A stretch of DNA of 64,000 bases, from NCBI GenBank assembly GCA_030068145.1, contig JAPJBO010000238.1:203771-267770 (forward strand). The letters run 5' to 3'. The notes under the pieces are model-generated. The model was given only the letters and a program-made list of their open reading frames with translations, was not told the DNA's origin and ran no database searches. Each line of letters opens with the position of its first letter. The stretch's first letter is position 1. Below are positions 1 to 8,513 of the stretch, one piece after another. The stretch comes from Diplonema papillatum. Its lineage: Eukaryota > Euglenozoa > Diplonemea > Diplonemida > Diplonemidae. The position numbers and the translations under genes were made by a program.

Positions 1-854
1 TCTTCGACACAACAGCTCCCAAGGGAGAGACTGGGTCGACTTCGAAGAGTTCCACAGCTACCCCCGACGTTGCCTCGCGCGGATTTGTGCTTTACCCCTT
101 CCGCTTCTGCTCAGACACGGTTGTAGGTGGGGCCATTTCACCAGGGATTGAACCATCCCCATGCGCGGGGCTCCTGGGCTCACGTCAAGCACACCAGAAA
201 ATGCTCGTCGTGAGTCAGCGCTTTCTCCCCCCCATCAGCACCGCGGGCTGACCGGCGTAAGCTGTTGCCCTTTAGAGAAAGCTCTCGCGTTAGATTAAAT
301 TAGATCGTTCGTCCGACGGACACTTTTTTGCGTTTGGCCCTCCCGCCGGCATTCTTGCGTAGATTCGAACGCAAGCTCTTATGCCATTTAGAAACCCTCT
401 CGTGTCAGGTGAAACTAGATTGTCCGGCCCACAACTTTGCGTTTGGCTTTCTCCCTTGTTTTGCACGCAGCAACCACGGCTACGTAGTCCTACGTGGATG
501 CGTCCACGTATGCTGTGTAGGTCGTTGCTGCTACCACATACCATCCTACAGTCCGTAGTATCCTCTCTGTAGGCTATTGCTCGAGGTTGCGGCGCAGAAG
601 CTCCGAGAGAAGCAAAAAGCGACGGTCTCACCCACGCGGCGCACTTCAGCCTTAGAAACGGGAGATGGGATCGTGCCCGAGTTGCACCCAAAAAGCGGGT
701 GTGCCCCACCCAGCGCGTGTAAATGTCACACACACGCAGAACCGGGGGAGTTCGGTCGTCTTATGCGACAGTAGAAACGTACGTCAGCCACCGGCACCTT
801 CTTTACGAGCATCGGACGGTTCCGGCGGTGTCACGCGATCCGGGGAACTTGGTA
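1..854. other. Non-coding sequence, no gene seen
   Basis: No open frame here has coding character. A short imperfect duplication is visible: two blocks near 285-350 and 395-460 share CTCTCG and TGCGTTTGGC followed by a C/T-rich stretch. Near 640-720 the text resembles the outer part of the hairpin repeat described at 11906-12010. Nothing else stands out. Confidence 0.5.
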
Positions 855-1050
855 GCAAGCTTGCTTGTCTATATCAAAAAGTGTCGGATGGCAGCGTACT
901 GTGTCAAATCACTCAAAACAGGGTTTACACACGTACAAACAAAATGCATTGGAAACACGAAAGAGCGTGTTTGGGAGAAGATTAGCCTAACGAGCATATT
1001 CACTCACAATCATCCACTAACAGGCGAATCCACCCCCGGCACGTACAATC
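855..1050 (+). repeat. Dispersed repeat P, copy 1
   Basis: The first part (855-930) matches 5091-5172, sharing AAAAAGTGTCGGATGGCAGC and the text around GGGTTTACACACGTAC. The second part (955-1050) matches 51325-51430 and more weakly 62465-62525, sharing GCGTGTTTGGGAGAAGATT. The family is therefore about 200 bases long and mostly found as halves. No inverted termini or target duplication were found, so its mobility class is unknown. Confidence 0.6.
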
Positions 1051-2143
1051 AAAAACGGCACTTACTCGGACTCATATCCTCGAGGATGAAGTCAACTAGG
1101 GCAGAGTGCCCGTTTGCAAGCTACCGCGCTGCGCGGAGTTTGACGACGGGAAGTTTAACTGCGTATTTGAAGTAGCACGTTCATTGCCGCATTAGGCATT
1201 CGTCAGGCACCTTGTTCACGAGCAGTGGGGGCAAGAGTTCTTCGTAGGACCACCCTACCCTGCACCTCAATCCGTGGTTTCAGGTGGCAGTTAACCCGGA
1301 TCAGAGGGTCCTAGGCGAGCGAGTTTGGACGTTGCATGCGGCGAAAAATAGAGCCCTCTGGAGTTTCGCTAGCTTTCTCTCACTCGAATACACGCAAACC
1401 AGGAATTTCTATTCTCTCCCGCTCTCTCCCCCCCTGTAGATCTTTTGTTTCTTCGCGTTTCAAGTAAAGATATAGAGCAGTCATCATGTTCACCGTCCTT
1501 TGCGCTGCCGACATGTTCGGCGTCAAGGTATCCTTTTTTCCGGTCAGATGTCTGAGGCCGCGGCTTTATATTTGCGTTTTCGCTGGATGGATCTGACGGG
1601 TGACTGGCCGCCAACCGCTCAGTCAGCAGAGAGCCAACGTGGAAGTTGTGACTCTGGATCAAGTTCAGCAGCCTTCGCTTTTCCAGTCCCTTTGCTTATC
1701 AAACCTCCTTACAACTCATCGGCTGGACACCGCCCAGAGAGCCATGATACCATTATGGTGACTAGTAAATTCAGGTATCGACGATGTTTTATCGTGGAAG
1801 TGCTCGGTCAGCGGAGAATTCTACTGCGGCACCTTGCACTGGTCACTTTGAACCAAGAAAGGTAGAAAGAGGAGCAGTGTCGATACTAGCGATGGGGTAA
1901 ACCCCGCAGAGGCCTTAGAGAGTGAGAGAAGAAGGCTACCGCGAGGTCACCAAATCAAATCGATTTGCCCAAACAACCCAAGTGCCCTGTACGTTTAGGT
2001 GCCTCAAGGATTCCCTCGATGAATCGGGAGAGTCTTTCTGGATGTGAGCCTCGGTCACGTGCAGAAGATAGGCTTCTCGCACTTGATCCGTGGGCGTTTC
2101 GACCTTTGGACATCAAACCCACCCACCACCCGCCCACCCACAG
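1051..2143. other. Non-coding sequence upstream of the EF-hand gene
   Basis: No convincing coding frame is seen. A short first exon with the start codon of the gene continuing at 2144 could lie here, but I could not identify one. The last 50 bases before 2144 are A/C-rich and T-poor and end in CCCACAG, the pattern seen before other predicted exons in this window. Confidence 0.4.
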
Positions 2144-2337
2144 CATAACCTGGAGATCCAGTTCCCTCGCAAGCCGACACTCCAGGAACTCGAAAGCCAC
2201 ATCGCCGCGACGTACAACGCAGAGATGCTGGCCCACAGGCCGCCAGACGTCCCGTCTCACGTATGGCACTTTCTTTCTCCCCCGCACAGTCGTGCGCTGG
2301 TGCTCCTCGAAGACGCCGACGGAACTGGCAGAGGATG
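2144..2337 (+). CDS. 5' coding segment of the EF-hand/coiled-coil protein gene
   Basis: After the acceptor-like CCCACAG the frame reads HNLEIQFPRKPTLQEL, then a conserved-looking EMLAHRPPDVPSH and finally RALVLLEDADG. From memory of the family, euglenozoan EF-hand flagellar proteins begin with such a module (an xFPxxPTLxEL stretch, then a RPxxxP turn, then a DD/ED-rich strand) that leads into a QLYxFQ segment. The exon at 8514 starts exactly with LYAFQ, so both pieces probably belong to one gene. A donor-like GTATGG at 2261 and an AG at 2288-2289 would define a 29-base intron, but removing it breaks the frame, whereas reading through keeps RALVLLED in frame. The frame stops at 2336-2338. Exon boundaries and the join to 8514 are uncertain. 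Confidence 0.5.
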
Positions 2338-2638
2338 ATGTTCCTTTGTTGGGGGTTTGACTTCCGATTGCTCAGACAGTTCATGGCGGGCCAGTTGTTT
2401 ACAAATCGCGCGCTGGTGCTCCTCGAAGACGCCGACGGAACTGGCAGAGGATGATGTTCCTTTGTTGGGGGTTTGACTTCCAATTGCTCAGACAGTTCAT
2501 GGCGGGCCAGTTGTTTACAAATCGCGCGCTGGTGCTCCTCGAAGACGCCGACGGAACTGGCAGAGGATGATGTTCCTTTGTTGGGGGGTTGACTTCCAAT
2601 TGCTCAGACAGTTCATGGCGGGCCAGTTGTTTACAAAA
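2291..2638 (+). repeat. 116-bp tandem repeat, three copies, carrying a coding segment
   Basis: Units begin at 2291, 2407 and 2523, each with GCGCTGGTGCTCCTCGAAG, and are nearly identical. Each unit contains the codons for ALVLLEDADG, so a coding segment of the EF-hand gene has been triplicated. Copies 2 and 3 are preceded by an in-frame FDF(R/Q)LLRQFMAGQLFTN instead of the acceptor found before copy 1. After the third copy the frame continues into WIFDSGEREAAYAIAKLVRC, which looks protein-like and ends at a GT at 2711. Confidence 0.8.
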
Positions 2639-2772
2639 TGTTGGATCTTCGACAGCGGAGAGCGCGAGGCCGCGTACGCAATCGCAAAGCTTGTCCGCTG
2701 TCAACTTGGTAAACCTTGACGTCAGCAGCCATGTACTAAGTCAATGCGGGTGTGAAAAAGTGCCGGAGTGGC

Positions 2773-3015
2773 CACTCCCGCATTGAGAGGGTCCCACTCC
2801 CGGATTGAGGGAGTTCCACTCCCTCATTGAGAGGGTCCCACTCCCGCATTGCGAGGGTCCCACTCCCGCATTGAGGGAGTTCCGCTCCCTCATTGAGAGG
2901 GTCCCACTCCCGCATTGCGAGGGTCCCACTCCCGCATTGAGGGAGTCCCACTCCCGCATTGAGGGAGTTCCACTCCCTCATTGAGAGGGTCCCACTCCCG
3001 CATTGAGGGAGTGAG
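2773..3015 (+). repeat. G/C-rich minisatellite with CCCACTCCCGCATTG core
   Basis: About six irregular units of roughly 40 bases are built from CCCACTCCCGCATTGAG and TTCCACTCCCTCATTGAG. The array stays open in several minus-strand frames because of unit periodicity. I do not regard these frames as genes. Confidence 0.85.
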
Positions 3016-3075
3016 GCCGACCGCACAAACGACGGCAAAACCACTCCCGCAATCCGGAGTGGGAGTCCGGGGGGT
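3016..3075 (+). repeat. Short dispersed repeat shared with 42800-42860
   Basis: The block around CGCACAAACGACGGCAAAAC followed by CACTCCCGCAATCCGGAGTG recurs in inverted orientation near 42800-42860. It contains the palindrome-like CACTCCCGCAATCCGGAGTG and sits at the edge of the minisatellite whose units share CACTCCCGCA, so the array may have grown from this repeat. Confidence 0.55.
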
Positions 3076-3264
3076 AGAAAAGACGCTGTCTCTCTACGGA
3101 CCTCCATGGCCCATCCCTGCTGCTCGCTCGTGCGAACCCGACCCACCGCTTCCCGACAGACGCCGCCTCACTCAGCGAGGCGAGCAGGCTAGCTTTCAAA
3201 TCATTTGGTCATTGTGTCAGTGCAGTCTGCAGCTTGTGCGGCATATATCAAGTTCAACTACTGC

Positions 3265-3450
3265 TACATAGAGGAGTCGAGATCTCGGACGCGAAGACAA
3301 CCTGCGAGGGAGAAAAGAAAATGCGCCGAATCATCTGGTGATTCCTCGGGCTCGTCAGACACCACAGCGGACGTGAAGCACGCACCGGAGACAAACAGTA
3401 CGCGGGGCAAGAAGCGACCGAAGCATGACACGACGCGTGCAAAGAGGTAG
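3265..3450 (+). CDS. Possible C-terminal exon of a basic, Ser/Thr-rich protein
   Basis: The frame ends in SSGDSSGSSDTTADVKHAPE, then a lysine/arginine-rich tail (RGKKRPKHDTTRAKR) before a stop at 3448-3450. A related stretch lies at about 4110-4320 (shared ATATCAAGTTCAA, then AGGCGACCGAAG versus AAGCGACCGAAG), but there it is interrupted by rRNA-derived sequence. The product is not recognised; the tail could be a nuclear localisation signal. This may be part of a mobile element rather than a host gene. Confidence 0.25.
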   Translation, partial: YIEESRSRTRRQPAREKRKCAESSGDSSGSSDTTADVKHAPETNSTRGKKRPKHDTTRAKR

Positions 3451-3576
3451 TCTGTTGCGGCTTGTGCAGTCTAGTCACAGATTGTCGCTACATATCGTCT
3501 TCCTGTTGCGTTAGTGGTATGGTCCTTTGACAGAGTGAGCCGATGCCGCTCATCTCACCTTTAAAACACGGCTGAG

Positions 3577-4047
3577 TCACGCATGCTCTTGACAGACGCT
3601 AGCGTCCGACATTTCGCACGCGCGTCGCAGTCGTTGGGTGGTATTGACAAGGGGTTTCATCGGACACTCGGATGAGCTTCGTTTCTTCACCGCCGCATGT
3701 TCCCCCCTGCCCTGGGAGGTCTGCTTGGCTGCCTTCGGTTTGCGTCTCCATGTTGGTGTTGTTGCTTCGCTTTTGGACTCCTTCTTCGGCTTGGGACGGT
3801 CCCAACGTCCTGATCTGCTCTTGGCGCCCGTCTTGCGCTCATTCTGCGCTGCTCGTCTCTCCTGCTTGACTTCGTGTTTCCATCGGGACTGCTTGCTTTC
3901 CCATCCCGACGGGTAATGCCTCTGGGGACGAAAGCTGCCGTTCAGCGTCGCAGCTTTGCGGAGTCCTGCTTGCGGTACGGCTCGCACCTTGTCGCCGGCC
4001 TTCTTCGCCGTCTGCTCTCGTGCGGCTGCCTCATACGCGCGCATCAT
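3577..4047 (-). CDS. Unrecognised basic 156-residue protein, possibly element-encoded
   Basis: A continuous minus-strand frame of 156 codons starts MMRAYEAAAREQTAKKAGDK and is very rich in Lys, Arg, Ala and Gln (KQERRAAQNERKTGAKSRSG), like a nucleic-acid-binding tail. Its C-terminal part (ECPMKP then a TTQRLRR-type end) and the following non-coding DNA are related to a degenerate minus-strand frame at 40320-40535 that also ends in ECPMKPPYQHHPTT. The family is therefore repeated, which suggests a mobile-element ORF (gag-like) more than a single-copy host gene. No domain is recognised. Confidence 0.35.
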   Translation of the reverse strand: MMRAYEAAAREQTAKKAGDKVRAVPQAGLRKAATLNGSFRPQRHYPSGWESKQSRWKHEVKQERRAAQNERKTGAKSRSGRWDRPKPKKESKSEATTPTWRRKPKAAKQTSQGRGEHAAVKKRSSSECPMKPLVNTTQRLRRACEMSDASVCQEHA

Positions 4048-4062
4048 GTCTTCGACTTCTTG

Positions 4063-4112
4063 TTGCGTTAGTGGGGAGTCATTTGCATGCGTATGAGTAC
4101 CACACTATGCTA
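4063..4112 (-). repeat. Mobile hairpin N, copy 1
   Basis: On the minus strand it reads TAGTGTGGTACTCAT, a near-palindromic tip ACGCATGCAA, then ATGACTCCCCACTAACG. The outer arms are those of the copies at 10451-10505 and 31155-31202, while the tip differs. The tip here is an imperfect palindrome. Confidence 0.7.
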
Positions 4113-4220
4113 CATATCAAGTTCAAACCACTACTACTACTACGTCCAGCCGCAAGCAAAGCTGCGACAACGAGCCTGCGAGTGCAAGGTTGTTCAGGGA
4201 GAAATCGAAGCCCCTTTCCA

Positions 4221-4262
4221 TGAATGGTGGTGCATGGCCGCTCCTGGTTGACGGTGTAATTT
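4221..4262 (+). pseudogene. Small-subunit rRNA fragment
   Basis: GGTGGTGCATGGCCGCTCCT followed by GGTTGACGGTGTAATTTGTC matches the universally conserved helix 34-35 neighbourhood of SSU rRNA (standard form GTGGTGCATGGCCGTTCTTA). The same region is present in a longer and better preserved copy at 41376-41480. About 40 bases remain, embedded in unrelated DNA, so this is not a functional rRNA gene. Confidence 0.8.
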
Positions 4263-4756
4263 GTCATTGATTTGGGCAAGAGGCGACCGAAGTACGACAC
4301 GGCGTGCGAAAGGAGTTTAGAACTGCCGAGAAGAAAAGGAACACGTCTAGCACGTGTCTTTGTAACTGATGTCACTCGAGCGCAAGAAAAGGTTGATTAC
4401 TCGGGGAAACGAGCTTGGACGAGGTCACCTATCAGGCTGTGGCACTCAACTGCTGATGGGCATGGGCGAACCCAGCCCGCTAATGCGTTCGACGACCTGA
4501 TGAGTCTCATGCTTCTGCAATTCTCATTGACTATCGCGTCTGGCCGCGGTCTTCATCGTTCCCAGAGCCAAGACATCCACCGATAAGTGCAATTGATGTC
4601 ACCCTCGATCAACCGCAGTTGAGCCGAGGGGAACAGTCGTTTTGCCTTTCCGTTGGCTCGGGATTTTCGATTTCCTTCATGACCATGTTTGAATCCTCGG
4701 TTTCCAATCTGTTTGAAAGTCGTTTCCTCATTCCATTCAGAATTGAAATCTTTGGT

Positions 4757-4857
4757 ACTGATCCTGCAGCAGGTTCACCTACAGCAACCTTGTTACGACT
4801 TTTGCTTCCTCTAGCTGAAAAGCATTGCTTGGATTCGGGCGCTGAACTTGTTGCCAA
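4757..4857 (-). pseudogene. 3' end of small-subunit rRNA, antisense fragment
   Basis: On the minus strand the block contains AGAGGAAGCAAAAGTCGTAA, then CAAGGTTGCTGTAGGTGAAC and CTGCTGCAGGATCA, the last helix and 3' end of an SSU rRNA. The GCTGTAGGTGAACCTGC variant with GGAAGCAAAAG upstream is the euglenozoan form; most other eukaryotes have TTCCGTAGGTGAACCTGCGG. The fragment begins abruptly next to an A-run at 4860-4873. Sequence beyond its 3' end (4600-4756) may be ITS1. It is a dispersed fragment, not a complete rDNA unit, but it is the best taxonomic marker here. Confidence 0.85.
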
Positions 4858-5090
4858 GAACAAAAAAAAAAAAACAGATTGTCGCTGCCTTGTAACAAGG
4901 TCAAACCTGAACCGAGCGCTGCTCTAAAAACTTTTTAAAACACGAACAGGCATCTTTCCTGCTGAGCAGGCTGCAGCTTTACGACGAGCAACTTCTTCGT
5001 TGGACCGACATGACAGCAGGAACGCAGCTCCGTGATGGCGTTCAGGTGTGCGGTTTACTTCGGCTCCGGCCTCCTTCATTCCTTATGGCA

Positions 5091-5172
5091 ACAAGCTTGC
5101 TTGTATGTATCAAAAAGTGTCGGATGGCAGCGTGCTGTGCTAAACCACTCACAGGGTTTACACACGTACGCA
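5091..5172 (+). repeat. Dispersed repeat P, copy 2 (left half)
   Basis: Matches 855-930 across AAGCTTGCTTGT, AAAAAGTGTCGGATGGCAGC and GGGTTTACACACGTAC with a few substitutions and indels. The right half of the family is absent. Confidence 0.6.
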
Positions 5173-5583
5173 CAAACAAAAACGATTATGCCGGCTGTGC
5201 CTACCCTAGAACAAATGGACCTCCCGAACGTAGATTGGGATACCTACTATATTCGGCGATAAGCCCGTCTGCTGTGGGATGAAGACAATGAGTTTTTGCC
5301 CCATCATGCGACACCGCCCATGACGTCGCCAACCGACGACACTGTTCGCGTTGTGGCGGTGTGGCTCGCATCACACGTGCATGAAGCAGTGTGTTCTGCC
5401 CGGACACTAAACTAAAGTTTCCCTCCGGGAAAGCCCACCGATCACTTCAAGCGAGTACAAAGCTGGCCATCACTAACGAGCGAAAAGGTCGAAAGACACC
5501 AATCTGGCATACCTTGTTCCGCGCTAACTGTTCTCTTTTAGACAACCTTCCATTCTCTTTTCCACTTTACTTCGATCATAGGC

Positions 5584-5752
5584 CGACGTCGACGGCAGGC
5601 GTCACGGCGACCGTTGGCCACGCGACGATGATCAACCCGCCGATGCTGCCCGACGACGCGTCGCACGACGAGAAGACGCGGGCGGTGTTCGAGGAGCTTG
5701 ACGTCAACGGCAACAAGGTCATCGAATCCGAGGAGTTCAAGCGTGGGTTCCG
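5584..5752 (+). pseudogene. Truncated duplicate of EF-hand exon
   Basis: This 169-base block is almost identical to 8688-8856 (one clear substitution inside) and encodes the stretch from STAGVTATVG through the first EF-hand loop to KRGF. It then breaks off into AAGGCCAAAAATGG and a G-run at the left end of a transposon. It lies upstream of the intact exon, in the same orientation. The near-identity means a recent duplication. The bases just before it (TTTACTTCGATCATAG) recur at 59480-59489, suggesting that the 5' flank belongs to another repeat. Confidence 0.85.
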
Positions 5753-5784
5753 AAGGCCAAAAATGGAGGGGGGGGGGGGGGGGT

Positions 5785-6991
5785 GGGGGGGTCAAAAGGT
5801 CTTTTTTTGCGTCAAAATGGTGACATTTTCAGCCTGTAGACTTAACGGCAGTTTAAGGCTAAAAAAACCTGCAACCCGCCTCAGAAATGCCCGGAAACGT
5901 GTTTTTGGGGAAAGTTTCATGGAAAATGGCCCAGGGGGGGGTGTATTAGTTGATGGTTTTAGGGTGGACACCGTTTGGTACCGGCTAGCTGCCTGTGTGT
6001 GTGCTTCACTGTTCATACCATGCAAAGATGAGGCTACAATCACGTGCAGGCAGCCACAAATGGAAGCAACAAAAGGGCAAACGACACCCAGGAGGAAGGC
6101 AGCTATGAACGTTGCTCGTCTGGATGGTTAACAACGTCCCAAAAGGCTCTCTGAGTCTTGCGCAAGCTGAGGTGTTGTTGACACCGCAGGCAGCAGCTCT
6201 TCCCCGAACTGCTGCTGGGGCGATATTCACAAAGTTCGATGTCTTTCCGAGAAAAACAATGAGATGCTCTCATCCGTAGTGGGATTTTCCAGATCCCAAC
6301 GTTTTTGTTGAAGGGATGCACGCGACAGTGTCTTTTATTCAAGTTCGCCTTTCGTACACCACCCCGAAAGGGTCGCATTGCACACGCACGGAAGACAATA
6401 CTGGTCACCGGGGTGTATCTGGTACCTAACCCCAACGCACGTTGAGCTTGAACAAAAATAGAAAACTGGACTTGAACGAAAAGGTTCGGCGGTGGATTCA
6501 TAGGGCTGCCACGACATAGCAGCTCAGGGCAGGGTATCTGCAGCTTGCGGTAGCACGCTACACGACACAGGCCACTACGAAAGCTGGCGCTGACGTCAAG
6601 GACTCGAGGGGGCGGCACGTTACGAAGCCGTACCTCATTGAGTCGCTTGTCGATGCCTCCTACGAAGCCCCACCATCCCCAACTCTCAGGAAAGTCTTTT
6701 GAGTAAAAATACATAGGTTTGGGCAGTGTTGTTTTCCTTCTTCGGTTCATGCTGTCACTATTTTTGGGGTTGTCACCTAAAAAGAAGAACACCGGTACCA
6801 AACGGTGTCCACCCTGAGTCCAAAAATTGGGCACTCGTAAAAAGGCCTTTTCGGGGCACTTCAGCAGCCAAAAAGCATGTTTTAGGCATTTCTATACGGT
6901 TCTGGGGCGGTTTACCAAATTTTATTGCCTTTTAGGAGCCCCTATGTGGTTCCCAAAAAAATGACCTATTTTGACAGCTTTTGACCCCCCC
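5785..6991. mobile_element. DNA element A, copy 1 (about 1.2 kb)
   Basis: The block is bounded by GGGGGGGTCAAAAG and its reverse complement CTTTTGACCCCCCC. It recurs at 19510-20718 with the same ends. A TA follows the right end (6992-6993), and copy 2 has TA on both sides, indicating a TA target duplication. On the left, copy 1 abuts a G-run and the base pair is GT instead of TA. Inside, 5962-5984 and 6792-6814 form a second perfect 23-base inverted repeat starting GGGTGGACACCGTTTGG. A minus-strand frame of 243 codons (6103-6834) is open in this copy but split by two extra bases near 20145 in copy 2. The frame has many Cys and His in its C-terminal part, yet I cannot assign it to a transposase family. 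Confidence 0.85.
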
Positions 6992-6993
6992 TA

Positions 6994-8243
6994 GGGCTAT
7001 GTAGGATGGAAACGTTGGAAACGTTTCCGTTTCCGTTTCCGTTTCCGTTTCCTTCTTTTTGGCGGTGGATGGAAACGCCGTTTCTTTTCAAAAGAAACGG
7101 CTGGTATGCCACTAGTATACTGGCTGAAGGTCCGACCGGAAATGTGTTCCGAACGGCGGACCCCGCAATCCAGTGGGAAACCATGGACAAGGAGGCTCCG
7201 AAAAGAGGGAGGAAAGAAGCATAAGAGTTGCGACCGCGTGGAGCAGACGCAACCACACGCATCCGGTTGTGCTGACTTTGAGGTCTGCAGCTCTTTACAC
7301 CAATGGCTGTTGTGGCGACGATGCTCTGTTATGCGAGGCTGTTGGCCAACGCGCTGAAGACGATCGGGAAAGCACATCCGCTTCCAATAATAGACTCTAC
7401 AGATACGATCGTTCAGCGCCACAGGCTACAAGACCGGGGTCTTTCGGCGGTGTAAGACAAAGAGGGAGTGCAATCAGCATCAGGAGGTGAGAAGGGCACA
7501 CGTATGCCGGGGCAATGTTGAACCTGCCAGAAAAGCGATGGCCACGCAGTAACGTGTGCGTTAAACATCGCTTGCCACAGTGCACCTTGCATACGACGAC
7601 GGGTGGCAACCGTCACCGGAAGGGGCGGTGTTGTCGGAGCATAGACAACGACGGCAGGAAGAAACCACCAACAATGCAGAAGAGGACGGCAGATTCAACA
7701 AGCCCCACTCACATGAGAACGTGGGTTGGAAGCAGCAGAAGACGAAGTGGTAGGCACAGAAGAGTGGAATCTGGTGTCAGAAAACATCCACATGTGACGA
7801 CATTCTGCATCATTAGCTTGTGGTTACCTATTTGCTCGTGTCAGATCGCCGACGAAAGAAAGCGGTGAGCACCGGCGACTGCTCTGCACAAACGAGGCCG
7901 CGACGACACACAAGAAGGGGCCGAGCCAAGTCGAAACAGCCCAGGAAGGGCCCTGAAGAGTCAGAGAGCCCGCCAGAAGACGGAGGAAGAGAAGTGCCCG
8001 CTGGTAGATCAAAAGAAGAAGGTGATCCCGCCCTCTGAAAGGAAAGCCAAAATTTGGCTGGAAACGGACACCCGACGGACACACAGAAGGACCCGTGAAG
8101 TGGTATCTTATAGGACCCCTCAGCATGAAGAGCCTTCCGGCGTTTCTTTTAAAAGAAACGGAAACGTTTCCGTTTCCGTTTCCGTTTCCGTTTCCTTATT
8201 TCGAAAAAACTAAAAGAAACGGCGTTTCCATCCAACTTAGCCC
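6994..8243. mobile_element. DNA element B, copy 1 (about 1.25 kb)
   Basis: Termini are inverted: left GGGCTATGTAGGATGGAAAC and right, reverse-complemented, GGGCTAAGTTGGATGGAAAC. TA dinucleotides flank both sides (6992-6993 and 8244-8245), within CCCCCTAGGG and CCCTAGGGGG. Just inside each end is an array of TTTCCG hexamers, in the same orientation at both ends, and a perfect hairpin made of GCCGTTTCTTTT and its complement. A second copy lies at 34656-35860. Internal frames are short and differ between copies; no transposase is recognised, so it is probably non-autonomous. Its left TA is also the right TA of element A. Confidence 0.88.
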
Positions 8244-8360
8244 TAGGGGGGGGGGGGGGGTGGGGGGGGGTTGGGCAGAAATGTTCTGGCATATCATTTG
8301 TTGTCGACAACGAACACGTAAAAGCAGAATATTTACAAAACTACGGTTTACACGGTGAAA

Positions 8361-8437
8361 TTCAGCCTCAGAAACTGGAGTTTGAAAAGCGGGTGTCACA
8401 CCGCTCCCTCTTTAACTCCAGCTTCTGAGGCTGGACC
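8361..8437 (+). repeat. Hairpin repeat J, copy
   Basis: Reads TTCAGCCTCAGAAACTGGAG on the left and CTCCAGCTTCTGAGGCTGGA on the right with GCGGGTGTCACACC between them, so the whole unit can fold back. Related copies are at 11906-12010, 28725-28855, 44500-44545 and, as right halves, 51428-51470 and 56468-56495. Confidence 0.75.
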
Positions 8438-8513
8438 TTCACTGTGCATATGACCCACTCGACTTTTGCAAACGAACTGCCACTCCAAGACAAACGAAGA
8501 AAAAAAACTACAG

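Noticed and set aside
5391-6131. A 246-codon frame fusing the EF-hand fragment to element A
   Set aside because: It is a chance read-through from a truncated duplicate across a G-run into transposon sequence; no splice or start evidence.
6994-8243. TTTCCG arrays as interstitial telomere repeats
   Set aside because: They are confined to both ends of element B in both copies, and the motif is not the TTAGGG expected for this group.
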